Shown piece after piece: positions 19,650 to 28,910 of a stretch of DNA of 64,000 bases. The translations under genes were made by a program, and so were the position numbers. The notes beneath the pieces were generated by a model. It did not search any database. It was not told the DNA's origin and saw only the letters and a list, made by a program, of their open reading frames with translations. Origin of the DNA: Clostridiaceae bacterium AF10-41. Its GTDB lineage: Bacteria > Bacillota > Clostridia > Clostridiales > Clostridiaceae. The DNA lies in contig JAQCTH010000008.1 of NCBI GenBank assembly GCA_027686065.1, positions 9,386 through 73,385 of the forward strand. The letters run 5' to 3'. Each line of letters begins with the position of its first letter. The stretch's first letter is position 1.

Positions 19650-20402
19650 ATGAATAAATACGTAGAAATATGCTGTGGGAGTTATTATGATGCATGTGAA
19701 AGCTATAAAGGTGGTGCCAAAAGAATAGAATTAAATTCAGCATTACATTTAGGAGGCTTAACACCATCACTTGCATCTTTAAAAATGACAAAACAAAATA
19801 CTAATCTTAAAGTTATTTGTATGATTCGTCCTAGAGGTGGTGGATTTTTTTATAATAAAGAAGATATTGAAGTAATGTTTGCAGATGCAGAAATACTTAT
19901 GAAAAATGGTGCTGATGGTTTAGCATTTGGTTTTTTAAATGAGGATATTACAATTAATAAGACTTTAACTAAAGATATGGTTGAATTAATTCATAATTAT
20001 AATGGTGAAGCTGTTTTTCATAGAGCTTTCGATTGTGTAAAAGAGCCTGATGAAACTATGAAGGAATTAATTGAAATTGGTGTTGATAGAGTGCTAACAA
20101 GTGGATTAAAAGAAAAGGCATGGGATGGGAGAGAAATGCTTGCGCATCTACAAAAGGAATATGGTGATAGTATTGAAATTCTCGCAGGTAGCGGTATAAA
20201 TGATAAAAATGCAGTTAAATTGATGGATGAAACCGGAATTTATCAAGTACACTCATCTTGTAAGGAGTGGATAAGTGATCCAACAACATCAACAGAAAGT
20301 GTTAGTTATTCATATGCAAATTTTCCTAATGAAAATAATTATGATGTTGTTTCAAGTTCAAAGGTAGCTACCTTAGTAGGAAGTGTATTAGATGAAAGAT
20401 AA
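19650..20402 (+). CDS. cutC: CutC-family protein
   Basis: The 250-residue TIM-barrel protein opens with VEICCGSYYDACESYKGGAKRI-like sequence and has the GGLTPS and MIRPRGGGF family motifs and VLTSGLKEKAWDG. CutC was named for copper homeostasis in E. coli, but this role is disputed and the enzyme activity is not known. Its regular presence in sugar-PTS operons suggests a sugar-related reaction. Its last 11 bases overlap the YitT gene, which implies translational coupling. Confidence 0.88.
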   Translation: MNKYVEICCGSYYDACESYKGGAKRIELNSALHLGGLTPSLASLKMTKQNTNLKVICMIRPRGGGFFYNKEDIEVMFADAEILMKNGADGLAFGFLNEDITINKTLTKDMVELIHNYNGEAVFHRAFDCVKEPDETMKELIEIGVDRVLTSGLKEKAWDGREMLAHLQKEYGDSIEILAGSGINDKNAVKLMDETGIYQVHSSCKEWISDPTTSTESVSYSYANFPNENNYDVVSSSKVATLVGSVLDER

Positions 20403-21252
20403 TAAAATAACTAAAGCAATAATAACATTAGTAGCAGTTTGTTTATCTTCATTGTTACAGGCATATGTTATTCAGGTTTTTATACAACCATCAAATTTAC
20501 TTTCAAGTGGATTTACTGGAGTAGCTATTCTTATTGATAAGATCGCCTCCTTATATGGGGGGAATATTTCTGTTTCACTTGCAAATGTAGCACTTAATAT
20601 ACCAGTAGCATTTATTTGTTATAAGCATATTAGTCCAAGGTTTACTTTTTTTTCATTAACTCAAGTATTTTTAACAAGCTTACTTTTAAAGCTTTGTAAC
20701 TTTACACCAATATTTGATGATTTACTATTAAATGTGGCTTTTGGTGGATTTGCTTATGGAATATCTGTTGTATTTGCATTGAAAGGAAATGCATCAACAG
20801 GTGGGACAGACTTTATAGCATTATTTGTATCTAATAAAATAGGAAAATCGATTTGGGAACATGTATTTGTGTTTAATACTATAATATTAATTATATTTGG
20901 AGCCATGTTTGGATGGCTATATGCAGGATATTCTATTTTGTTCCAATTTATTTCAACAAAAACTATATCAACTTTTCATCATCGTTATGAGCGTGTAACT
21001 TTACAAATTACTACTCAAAAAGATGAAGAAATAATTGAGGAATATATAAAGGAGTATCGCCATGGTATTTCATGCATTGATGCAGTTGGTGGATATAGCA
21101 AAAAGAAAATGAAGCTTCTCCATACTGTTGTTTCATCATATGAAGTTAATGAAATTGTAAGCTTAATGAAAAAGATTGATCCTAAGATAATTATTAATGT
21201 ACTAAAAACGGAAACTTTTTTTGGTGGTTTTTATAGGAAACCAATAGAGTAA
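20392..21252 (+). CDS. YitT-family membrane protein
   Basis: The protein is 286 residues with five to six N-terminal helices (SGFTGVAILIDK, ALKGNASTGGTDFIAL) and a C-terminal DUF2179 domain (from about residue 200, ending FFGGFYRKP). These proteins are thought to be transporters, with no firm substrate. The start overlaps the end of cutC, with GGAAGTG as the RBS inside cutC. CGT and CGC Arg codons continue here, so it belongs compositionally with the locus. It is the last gene of the cluster. It could export a product or import a cofactor; this is not decided. Confidence 0.87.
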   Translation: MKDNKITKAIITLVAVCLSSLLQAYVIQVFIQPSNLLSSGFTGVAILIDKIASLYGGNISVSLANVALNIPVAFICYKHISPRFTFFSLTQVFLTSLLLKLCNFTPIFDDLLLNVAFGGFAYGISVVFALKGNASTGGTDFIALFVSNKIGKSIWEHVFVFNTIILIIFGAMFGWLYAGYSILFQFISTKTISTFHHRYERVTLQITTQKDEEIIEEYIKEYRHGISCIDAVGGYSKKKMKLLHTVVSSYEVNEIVSLMKKIDPKIIINVLKTETFFGGFYRKPIE

Positions 21253-21342
21253 TATTACTTAGTAAGTTATTTATAAGTGGATAAAATTATTACCCTTTGG
21301 ATAAATTAAAAACATATAAACTTGAAAAGAAAGGCTAATAGT

Positions 21343-22494
21343 ATGAATGTAGATATATTAATAAATCAACTAGATAACCACAATGAAGCAAATATATTAG
21401 CAACAAAAAGATTTAATCCAAAGGAAGTATTATTCATATATGATAAAGGAAAGATGGACTTAATAAATACGGTAGAAAACTATTATAAAAATTATATTTC
21501 AACAGTTAAGTTTAATAAGGTTCTAATAGAAGAAGGAAATATAGCTTTATTAAATCAAATTATAAATGAGAATAAAAATAGAAGTATATTAATTAATTTA
21601 ACGGGAGGAAGTAGAATAAATTCCTTAACATTATTTAATATATCTAAAGATAGCTCATTAAAATCAATATATATAGATGTTAAAAATAAGAATTTATATA
21701 TTTTTGATAAGGATATAGAGGTTATTAAAGAAGAGTATGAAGATATGCAATTAGAGAAAATAATAAAGGCATCAGGAGGAACTCTTTTAAGTGATTCAAG
21801 TGATCTTTCTAATAAAGAAGATTTAATTTATTTAACAAAAAAAATATATAAAAATTTAGATTTGTGGCATAAATACAAACAAAAATTATATGATGCCAAT
21901 ATATTCATTCATCATTATGAGGATTCTAAAACTGTTACTATAAAAGCACAACTTTTATTAGAAGAAGAAAAAAATTTGATAAGTAAAATACTTAAAAAAC
22001 TAAGAGAAAAGGGTGGAGTAGATTATAGTCAAATTTCTAATGGAGAAATTAAAGTTAATTTTAAGAATGAATATTTAAAGTCATTTATATTTAAAAGTGG
22101 AACATGGCTAGAAATAGCTACAAATATAATTATTAGAGAAATAAAAGAAATAGATGAAGTGAAAAGTGGTGTTATGTTCTTATGGAATGATAAAAGTAAC
22201 ATAGTAAAAAATGAATTAGATGTAATTGCAGTAAAAGATGCCATTCCTATTTTTATATCATGCAAAGATAGTGATAAGTACAATGAAGAAGCATTAAATG
22301 AATTAGATGTATATAGTAAACAAATTGGTGGGAATAGAGCTTTTAAAATTTTAGTTGCAACAAAGGAACCAATAAAGCTTGCAGTAAAAGAAAGAGCTAA
22401 AGAAATGGGAATAAATCTTATAATATTTAATGGAAGTGAAGAAAATTTTAAATCTCAAATAAAAAAAATAATTATAAATAAGAATAAAGAATGA
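21343..22494 (+). CDS. Card1/Can2-like CARF-domain nuclease (DUF1887)
   Basis: The protein is 383 residues. The N-terminal half is a CARF-type Rossmann fold with the ligand motif INLTGGSRINSL (about residues 85-96). The C-terminal half is a PD-(D/E)xK nuclease, with Glu in SGTWLEIA, Asp in NELDVIAVK and Lys in IFISCKD. In type III CRISPR systems such proteins cut nucleic acid when cyclic oligoadenylate binds the CARF dimer. No CRISPR array or cas gene lies in the window. A TTG at 21322 is in frame, but AAGAAAGG at 21327-21334 favours ATG 21343. It stands alone between two metabolic units. Confidence 0.85.
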   Translation: MNVDILINQLDNHNEANILATKRFNPKEVLFIYDKGKMDLINTVENYYKNYISTVKFNKVLIEEGNIALLNQIINENKNRSILINLTGGSRINSLTLFNISKDSSLKSIYIDVKNKNLYIFDKDIEVIKEEYEDMQLEKIIKASGGTLLSDSSDLSNKEDLIYLTKKIYKNLDLWHKYKQKLYDANIFIHHYEDSKTVTIKAQLLLEEEKNLISKILKKLREKGGVDYSQISNGEIKVNFKNEYLKSFIFKSGTWLEIATNIIIREIKEIDEVKSGVMFLWNDKSNIVKNELDVIAVKDAIPIFISCKDSDKYNEEALNELDVYSKQIGGNRAFKILVATKEPIKLAVKERAKEMGINLIIFNGSEENFKSQIKKIIINKNKE

Positions 22495-22591
22495 TTTAAA
22501 AGTAGATTTTCAAATTTTGAAATTGTTTTCTTTGATATGTATATATAATAAAAGTATAAAGTAATATATTAAAGTTATGGGGGTTGGGCAT

Positions 22592-23956
22592 ATGAATAAA
22601 AAAGGTTTAAAGATAGTTACAATAGGTGGAGGATCAAGTTATACACCTGAATTAGTAGAAGGTTTAATAAAAAGATATGATGAAATGCCTGTAAGCGACT
22701 ATTGGTTAGTTGATATTGAAGACGGAAAAGAAAAGTTGGAAATTGTTGGTGCATTAGCTAAAAGAATGGTAGAAAAAGCAGGAGTACCAATGAATATACA
22801 TTTAACACTAGATAGAAGAGAAGCATTAAAAGATGCAGATTTTGTAACTACACAATTAAGAGTTGGATTATTACCAGCAAGAGTAAAAGATGAAAGAATT
22901 CCATTAAGCCATGGATTTTTGGGACAAGAAACTAATGGAGCTGGTGGCTTATTTAAAGCATTAAGAACAGTACCAGTAATATTAGACATAGCTAAAGATA
23001 TAAGTGAATTATGTCCAAATGCTTGGTTAATAAACTTTACAAATCCAGCAGGAATAGTTACAGAAGCTTTATTAAGATATGGAGTTCATAAAAAGGTTAT
23101 AGGTGTATGTAATGTTCCAATTGGATTACAATATGCTTTTGCTGATATATTAGGAGTAAATAGTGATAGAATAACTGTAGATTTTGCAGGATTAAACCAT
23201 ATGGTTTATGCTGAAAAAGTTTATTTAGATGGAAATGATGTTACAGCTGAAATTCTAAAAGAATTAACATCACCTGATTCTAAAACTCAAACAATGGCAA
23301 ATATAAAAGGTTTTGATTGGGATATAGCAACTATTAGAGCTTTTGGAGTAATTCCTTGTCCTTATCACAGATACTATTACAAGACTAGAGATATGCTTAA
23401 CAGTGAATTAGAAGAATTCAAAAAAGGTAAAACTAGAGCAGAAGTTGTAATGGAAGTTGAAAAGAAATTATTTGAAATGTATAAAGATGTTAATTTACAA
23501 GAAAAGCCTGAAGAATTAGCTAAACGTGGCGGAGCTCACTATTCAGATGTTGCATGTAATGTTATAAACGGAATATATAATGATAAGAATACTATAATTG
23601 CAGTAAATACTAGAAATAACGGAACTTTAAAACAATTTGAAGATGAATCAGCAGTAGAAGTAAGCTGTTATATAGGAAAGAATGGTCCAGTACCAGTAGA
23701 AACAGTTACTGATTTACCTATATTTGCACAAGGATTAGTTGGACAAATAAAAACATTTGAAAGACTAGCAGCAGAAGCAGCATATACAGGAGATTACAAT
23801 ACAGCACTATTAGCAATGGTAACAAATCCTTTAATTTCAGATGATATAAGAGGAAGAAAATTGCTAAATGAAATGTTACTTGCTCATAAAAAATATCTAC
23901 CACAATTTAAAAATGTTATAGAAAAAATTGAAAAGGTAGAAAGAGCTGAATTTTAG
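22592..23956 (+). CDS. GH4 family 6-phospho-glycosidase (6-phospho-beta-glucosidase type)
   Basis: The protein is 454 residues. It has the NAD-binding motif TIGGGSSYTPEL and the GH4 hallmarks NFTNPAGI, VCNVPIGLQ (metal-ligand Cys) and GLNHMVYA (metal-ligand His). GH4 enzymes use NAD+ and a divalent metal in a redox elimination to split phosphorylated disaccharides in the cytoplasm. The sequence resembles CelF/LicH rather than alpha-specific members. GGGGG at 22579-22583 selects ATG 22592 over ATG 22577. It has no PTS of its own, so it may use sugars imported by the 15 kb PTS. An RpiR regulator lies convergent to it. Confidence 0.92.
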   Translation: MNKKGLKIVTIGGGSSYTPELVEGLIKRYDEMPVSDYWLVDIEDGKEKLEIVGALAKRMVEKAGVPMNIHLTLDRREALKDADFVTTQLRVGLLPARVKDERIPLSHGFLGQETNGAGGLFKALRTVPVILDIAKDISELCPNAWLINFTNPAGIVTEALLRYGVHKKVIGVCNVPIGLQYAFADILGVNSDRITVDFAGLNHMVYAEKVYLDGNDVTAEILKELTSPDSKTQTMANIKGFDWDIATIRAFGVIPCPYHRYYYKTRDMLNSELEEFKKGKTRAEVVMEVEKKLFEMYKDVNLQEKPEELAKRGGAHYSDVACNVINGIYNDKNTIIAVNTRNNGTLKQFEDESAVEVSCYIGKNGPVPVETVTDLPIFAQGLVGQIKTFERLAAEAAYTGDYNTALLAMVTNPLISDDIRGRKLLNEMLLAHKKYLPQFKNVIEKIEKVERAEF

Positions 23957-24035
23957 ATAGGGTACAGTTCATATCACATAGATTAAAGAGGGAATAACCA
24001 ATTAAGATAAGTTAAAGAATAGAGAAATAAGAAAA

Positions 24036-24067
24036 GAACTCAATATTAAAAAGTGAGTTCTTTTTTT
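24036..24067 (+). terminator. Terminator of the GH4 gene
   Basis: GAACTCA (24036-24042) pairs with TGAGTTC (24054-24060), followed by seven T. A-rich sequence before the left arm lets it act in both directions for the convergent rpiR-type gene. Confidence 0.85.
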
Positions 24068-24160
24068 GATTTTCTAATAACAGTTGTCTACTAAAGAAAA
24101 CTATAAGCTTTTAAATTAGATACTGTTAACTAAATAATTTGTATACTGAAAAAGTATAAA

Positions 24161-24967
24161 TTATGAGTTGCTTTTATAAAGAATTCCATATCTAACATAA
24201 ATGTATTCAATTAAAAAGCTTAAGTCATATCTATGATTTTGAACATATTCATTAGAATCATTTCTAGGTGGTAGATAAATTATATAGTCACTTCTCTTTA
24301 TATATTCAGTTTTTTTCTTTTCAGTAATAACCACTACTGTAGCAGGGCTGTTATCTATCTTCTTCCAAAGTCTTTCATGATATAAAGGAAACCTTCCAGT
24401 AGGGGAAATAAGAATTGCTAATGAATTTTCATCTAAATCTTCAGCCAATCTTTCTTGTTCTTGAACATCATTAGAATGATAAATAAGTTTAGATAAATTA
24501 ACTAATTTACGTTGTAAGTCTTGAGCCATAAGTTGGGAAAATTGAGTCCCAAATATGCACACATTGTTACTATTGAAAATAAGCTCAATTACTCTATCAA
24601 CAATTTTTAAGTCTATGAATGACCTAGAGGTCTCTATTTCATCAATAATTTCTAAGGTCATATTCTTAAATATGTCTTCTCTTGAAAGATCATAAGAGAT
24701 TGCTTTAGGTTTCATAAGACCTTCATTATAATGACCAATATTTATTTTTATATTTTCTTTAAACTCTATTAAACTAGAGTATCCTAATTTGTGACAAAAT
24801 CTTGTTATAGCAGCTGGTGAAGTAAAGCAAATATCAGCAAGCTTATTTATAGACATTTCTGGAATAGAACGTATATTTCTAAGCATAGTTATTGCTATAT
24901 TATAATTAATATCATTTTCCTTACTACTATTTAAAAATAATAATAATCTATATATTAAATCCCCCAT
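24161..24967 (-). CDS. RpiR/MurR-family transcriptional regulator
   Basis: The protein is 268 residues. An N-terminal HTH_6 domain shows INKLADICFTSPAAITRFCH, and a SIS sugar-phosphate isomerase domain follows (about residues 110-240, with VCIFGTQFSQ and AILISPTGRFP). Members bind phosphosugars and control catabolic genes. It is convergent with the GH4 gene and is the most likely local regulator of it, though no operator is obvious. The promoter side faces psd, 112 bp away. Confidence 0.9.
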   Translation of the reverse strand: MGDLIYRLLLFLNSSKENDINYNIAITMLRNIRSIPEMSINKLADICFTSPAAITRFCHKLGYSSLIEFKENIKINIGHYNEGLMKPKAISYDLSREDIFKNMTLEIIDEIETSRSFIDLKIVDRVIELIFNSNNVCIFGTQFSQLMAQDLQRKLVNLSKLIYHSNDVQEQERLAEDLDENSLAILISPTGRFPLYHERLWKKIDNSPATVVVITEKKKTEYIKRSDYIIYLPPRNDSNEYVQNHRYDLSFLIEYIYVRYGILYKSNS

Positions 24968-25079
24968 TAATTTTACTCCTATAATATATTTTCATTATAT
25001 AAAAAGTTATTTTAAAATACTTTATAATTTATATATTTATCTTAATAGTTTAAAAAAGTTAATTTAAAAAAGTATGTTA

Positions 25080-25967
25080 TTAGATTTTACTACCTATTAC
25101 TTCACCCATTAAAACTTTAGATTCAAAACCAAGATCTGTTTGGTGCAATATATCCTCATCAATTTTTATAGTATTTTTCTTAAATAAAAGAATAGTAGTT
25201 GAGCCACCAAATTTAAAGTATCCTTTTTCTTCGCCTTTTGAAACTTTTTTATTAGGTGTATATGTTTGGATTATAGTTCCAACACATGTGGCACCAACTT
25301 CAACGTGAATGATGTCACCAAAATTATCAGATTTAAATATACTCCATTCTCTTTTGTTTTGACAATAAAGTTTGGGAATTCTCTCTAATGCAATAGGGTT
25401 AACAGAATAATAATTACCATTTATAAAATTATTTTGTAATGGTAAGCCATTATCAACAAAATGAAACCTATGATAGTCAGTAGGGCAAAGTCTTAATACC
25501 ATGCATACTCCGCCTTCATATTCATTAGCAACAGAAGCATCACCAATTAATTCCGATAAGCTATAATGAATTCCCTTAACTTGAACTAAATTACTTATAT
25601 TAATATTTTCGTATGCAAATAATCTTCCATCTCCAGGAGATATAAGGAGATTAGTATCTTTTAAAATAGGTCTTGATTCTTCTTTTAAGGTTCTAACAAA
25701 AAAGTCATTGAAACTATTGAATTCATCTATGGTATTAGAACTTATATTCATATCTATATCAAAATCTTTTATAAAAGAAGATATCTTTTTCTTGCTAAAA
25801 GAAGTATCACAATAAGAACCATAAATCTTGGAAAACAACTTTTTCTTTACTAAAAGTTCAGTAAGTCCTTTTCCAACTGGCGATTCATAGGACCATTTTA
25901 TATAGTTTTCTCCAGCAACTTTTTCAATTTCATAATTTTGTGTTTGTCTATTATATACTCTTATCAT
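25080..25967 (-). CDS. psd: Phosphatidylserine decarboxylase proenzyme
   Basis: At 295 residues this is a typical clostridial Psd, which makes phosphatidylethanolamine. The self-cleavage site reads [12 protein letters not shown], with Ser256 giving the pyruvoyl group; the usual LGST is GGST here, a common variant. [11 protein letters not shown] carries the charge-relay His. RBS GAGG precedes the ATG by 7 bases. No phosphatidylserine synthase gene lies beside it, although many clostridia pair the two. Confidence 0.95.
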   Translation of the reverse strand: MIRVYNRQTQNYEIEKVAGENYIKWSYESPVGKGLTELLVKKKLFSKIYGSYCDTSFSKKKISSFIKDFDIDMNISSNTIDEFNSFNDFFVRTLKEESRPILKDTNLLISPGDGRLFAYENINISNLVQVKGIHYSLSELIGDASVANEYEGGVCMVLRLCPTDYHRFHFVDNGLPLQNNFINGNYYSVNPIALERIPKLYCQNKREWSIFKSDNFGDIIHVEVGATCVGTIIQTYTPNKKVSKGEEKGYFKFGGSTTILLFKKNTIKIDEDILHQTDLGFESKVLMGEVIGSKI

Positions 25968-26110
25968 ATAGGTACCTCAAATAAATATTTTTATAGTATT
26001 ATATTAACATAAAAACACAATAAAAATTCTAATATTATATAAATTACTTTACTTATTTTTAATTATCAAAGATAATTAAATGTAAATAATAAGTTTGGAG
26101 GGGATGAGTC

Positions 26111-26446
26111 TTGTTAGGACATTTAATAGAAGTAGTGACACCAATAGTAATACATCTTTTGGAATTAATGGGGATATTAATAATAATTGTTGGATCTATT
26201 AAAGCTTTTTACAGATTTATAGTAAATATGATTACAAAGAAATTTTATCCTATAAAGATAGAATTTGCACAATCATTAACCTTAGCATTGGAATTTAAGC
26301 TTGGAGCAGAGATATTAAAGACTGTTATAGTTAGATCAATGGATGAAATGTATATACTGGCAGCAATAATAGTATTAAGAGCTATATTGGCTTTTGTGAT
26401 TCATTGGGAAATGAAATCTGATTTGGAAAGCAAGATACATAATTAA
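26111..26446 (+). CDS. DUF1622-family small membrane protein
   Basis: The protein is 111 residues with three hydrophobic helices (about 10-32, 52-70 and 82-100), a match in size and layout for DUF1622. The function is unknown. Translation starts at TTG 26111, with GGAGGGG at 26098-26104 placed 6 bases before. An ATG at 26104 is out of frame. It is a single gene; the hydrogenase promoter follows. Confidence 0.78.
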   Translation: MLGHLIEVVTPIVIHLLELMGILIIIVGSIKAFYRFIVNMITKKFYPIKIEFAQSLTLALEFKLGAEILKTVIVRSMDEMYILAAIIVLRAILAFVIHWEMKSDLESKIHN

Positions 26447-26546
26447 TTATAAAAATTCATATATAATTTTAAATGTTAAATAAAAGTTAAAGTTTTCATT
26501 TATTAAACTATTATTATAATAGCATTTTATTCCCATTTTGATAAAT

Positions 26547-26576
26547 TTGTTAATAAAGTACATTTTCCACTATAAT
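26547..26576 (+). promoter_or_regulatory. Predicted hydA promoter
   Basis: TTGTTA (26547-26552), 18 bp, TATAAT (26571-26576). It would give a 5' leader of about 155 bases. Confidence 0.5.
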
Positions 26577-26683
26577 TTTACATTGTACGCTAACGATTTT
26601 TGTCGTAAAATCATAGGTGAAATATATTCTAGAAAGTAATAATTAAAAGATAGCAATTATCTCAAAAATAGAGTAAAATAACA

Positions 26684-26701
26684 TTGTTAATAATATAACG
26701 A
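26684..26701 (+). promoter_or_regulatory. Possible Rex operator upstream of hydA
   Basis: TTGTTAA-TAAT-ATAACGA agrees with the clostridial Rex consensus TTGTTAA-N4-TTAACAA at 12 of 14 fixed positions. Rex senses NADH/NAD+ and represses fermentation genes. It lies in the leader, 37 bp ahead of the start codon. Confidence 0.4.
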
Positions 26702-26738
26702 TTTTATTTTTCACACCATGATTATAGGGGGAGTTTTA

Positions 26739-28466
26739 ATGAAAAACATAACTATTAATGGAAATAAAATTCTAGTTAATGAAGATAAAAGTTTAATAAA
26801 AATAGCAAAAGATAATGGAATAGATATTCCTGCATTATGTTTTTTAGAAGATTGCAGTAATGTTGGACAATGTGGAGTTTGTTTAGTTGAAGTTGAGGGG
26901 CAAGATGAATTAGTTAAAGCATGTTGTTTTATTCCTGAGGATGGAATGGTTATTAATACAAACACAGAAAGAGTTCAAGAAGAAGTTAAAAATACAGTTT
27001 CATCATTATTAGATAAACATGAATTCAAGTGCGGACCTTGTAAAAGAAGAGAGAACTGTGAATTTTTAAAGCTAGTAATCAAAACTAAGGCAAGGGCATC
27101 TAAGCCTTTTATTGTTGCGGATAAAACTGAATATGTGGATGATAGAAGTAAATCAATAGTTTTAGATAGAACTAAGTGTGTTAAATGTGGAAGATGCGTG
27201 GCAGCATGTAGAGTAAAGACTGGAACAGAATCAATAAAGTTTATAGAAGTTAATGGGGAAAATATTATTGGACCAGAAAATTTAAAGTGCTTTGATGAAA
27301 CTAATTGTTTATTATGTGGACAATGTGTAGCGGCATGTCCAGTAGATGCTTTATCTGAAAAATCTCACATGGATAGAGTTAAAGAGGCATTAGAAAATGA
27401 AGAAAAGCATGTTATAGTTGCAATGGCACCATCTGTTAGAACTGCTATGGGTGAATTATTTAAGATGGGTTATGGAGTAGATGTTACAGGTAAATTATAT
27501 ACAGCATTAAGACATCTTGGATTTGATAAGATTTTTGATATAAATTTTGGTGCAGATATGACTATAATGGAGGAAGCAACAGAGTTAGTTCAAAGAATTA
27601 AAGCTGGTGGACCATTCCCTATGTTTACATCATGTTGTCCAGCTTGGGTTAGACAAGTTGAAAATTATTATCCGAAATTTTTAGAAAATTTGTCAAGTGC
27701 TAAATCACCACAACAAATATTTGGTACAGCAAGTAAAACATACTATCCACAAGTTGCAGATATAGATCCAAAAAGAGTATTCACAGTAACTATAATGCCT
27801 TGTACAGCTAAAAAATATGAAGCAGATAGACCAGAGATGGAAAATGATGGTTTAAGAAATATAGATGCAGTAATAACAACAAGAGAATTAGCAAAAATGA
27901 TTAAAGATGCAAAAATAGATTTTGCTAAATTAGAGGACAGTAAAGCAGATCCAGCAATGGGAGAGTATACTGGAGCAGGTGCTATATTCGGAGCTACTGG
28001 TGGAGTTATGGAAGCAGCTTTAAGATCAGCTAAGGATTTTGTTGAAGGTAAAGATTTGGAAAATATAGAATATGAACAAGTAAGAGGTTTAGCAGGAATA
28101 AAGGAAGCAACAGTTGAAATTGGGGGAGAAAGCTATAACATTGCAGTTATAAATGGAGCTTCTAATGTATTCAGTTTTATGAATAGTGATAATTTTGATA
28201 AAAAGAAATATCACTTCATAGAAGTAATGGCATGTCCAGGAGGATGTGTAAATGGTGGTGGACAACCTCACGTAAATGCATCAGATAGATTAACGATGGA
28301 TATTAGAAGTGTGAGAGCATCAGTATTATACAATCAAGATAAAAATATGCTAAAGAAAAGAAAGTCACACGAGAATGGTGCTTTAAATAAAATGTATGAA
28401 ACATATATGGGAGAGCCAGGTCACGGAAAAGCTCATGAATTACTTCACTTTAAATATACTAAATAA
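26739..28466 (+). CDS. hydA: [FeFe] hydrogenase, monomeric ferredoxin-dependent
   Basis: The protein is 575 residues, the size of clostridial CpI. In order: an N-terminal [2Fe-2S] domain (CFLEDCSNVGQCGVC), a His-Cys [4Fe-4S] motif (HEFKCGPCKRRENC), two [4Fe-4S] clusters (CVKCGRCVAAC and CLLCGQCVAACP), and the H-cluster domain with FTSCCPAWV, MPCTAKKYE and MACPGGCVNGGGQP. It releases H2 from reduced ferredoxin in the cytoplasm. ATG 26718 is in frame, but AGGGGGAG at 26726-26733 selects ATG 26739. A ferredoxin gene follows after a terminator. Confidence 0.97.
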   Translation: MKNITINGNKILVNEDKSLIKIAKDNGIDIPALCFLEDCSNVGQCGVCLVEVEGQDELVKACCFIPEDGMVINTNTERVQEEVKNTVSSLLDKHEFKCGPCKRRENCEFLKLVIKTKARASKPFIVADKTEYVDDRSKSIVLDRTKCVKCGRCVAACRVKTGTESIKFIEVNGENIIGPENLKCFDETNCLLCGQCVAACPVDALSEKSHMDRVKEALENEEKHVIVAMAPSVRTAMGELFKMGYGVDVTGKLYTALRHLGFDKIFDINFGADMTIMEEATELVQRIKAGGPFPMFTSCCPAWVRQVENYYPKFLENLSSAKSPQQIFGTASKTYYPQVADIDPKRVFTVTIMPCTAKKYEADRPEMENDGLRNIDAVITTRELAKMIKDAKIDFAKLEDSKADPAMGEYTGAGAIFGATGGVMEAALRSAKDFVEGKDLENIEYEQVRGLAGIKEATVEIGGESYNIAVINGASNVFSFMNSDNFDKKKYHFIEVMACPGGCVNGGGQPHVNASDRLTMDIRSVRASVLYNQDKNMLKKRKSHENGALNKMYETYMGEPGHGKAHELLHFKYTK

Positions 28467-28485
28467 ATTAAGTTAAAATAAAAAA

Positions 28486-28520
28486 GCAAAATAGCATCAC
28501 AATGTTATTTTGTTTTTTTT
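28486..28520 (+). terminator. Terminator of hydA
   Basis: CAAAATAGCAT (from 28487) pairs with ATGTTATTTTG (ending 28512), with one G-T, followed by eight T. Confidence 0.8.
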
Positions 28521-28543
28521 ATTTTACCCCTGGGGTGTAAAAT
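28521..28543. repeat. Imperfect palindrome upstream of the ferredoxin gene
   Basis: ATTTTACCCC is followed by TGGGGTGTAAAAT, an inverted repeat with a 2-base bulge. Its GC core stands out in this AT-rich region. It may be an operator for the ferredoxin gene at 28699; no regulator is suggested by the sequence. Confidence 0.35.
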
Positions 28544-28698
28544 TTTTAAAATATGTATATTTTTACATTTTGGATAAGGGGATTAAATTTAATGTTTTGT
28601 AAAAATACTTAGCTATTATGTGACTTTGTTACATCTTAAATCAAGAAATGAACATATAATCTGAACTATAGTATTTATATTTTATGGGGAGGAACATT

Positions 28699-28908
28699 AT
28701 GTCTAGACAAATAATAAGAAAAAAGGCTTATGTTGATACAAAATATTGTGTTGCATGTGGAGAATGTCAGAAAAATTGTCCGCTAAATGCAATCACTGTA
28801 TATAAGGGGATTTATGCAAAAGTTGATTTTGATAAATGCGTTGGATGTTCTAAGTGTGCAAAAGTATGCCCTGCATCTATTATCGAGATAAGGGAAGGTG
28901 AAGCTTAA
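28699..28908 (+). CDS. Small 2[4Fe-4S] ferredoxin
   Basis: The protein is 69 residues with two CxxCxxCxxxCP motifs: CVACGECQKNCP and CVGCSKCAKVCP. It carries electrons in the cytoplasm. GGGGAGG at 28686-28692 selects ATG 28699 over the in-frame ATG 28684. It is 2 bp ahead of the membrane Fe-S protein, so the two form a pair and may pass electrons to or from the membrane. Confidence 0.92.
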   Translation: MSRQIIRKKAYVDTKYCVACGECQKNCPLNAITVYKGIYAKVDFDKCVGCSKCAKVCPASIIEIREGEA

Positions 28909-28910
28909 TT

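Noticed and set aside
21343..22494. CRISPR array near the Card1-like gene
   Set aside because: No direct repeats with regular spacers are present on either side in this window.
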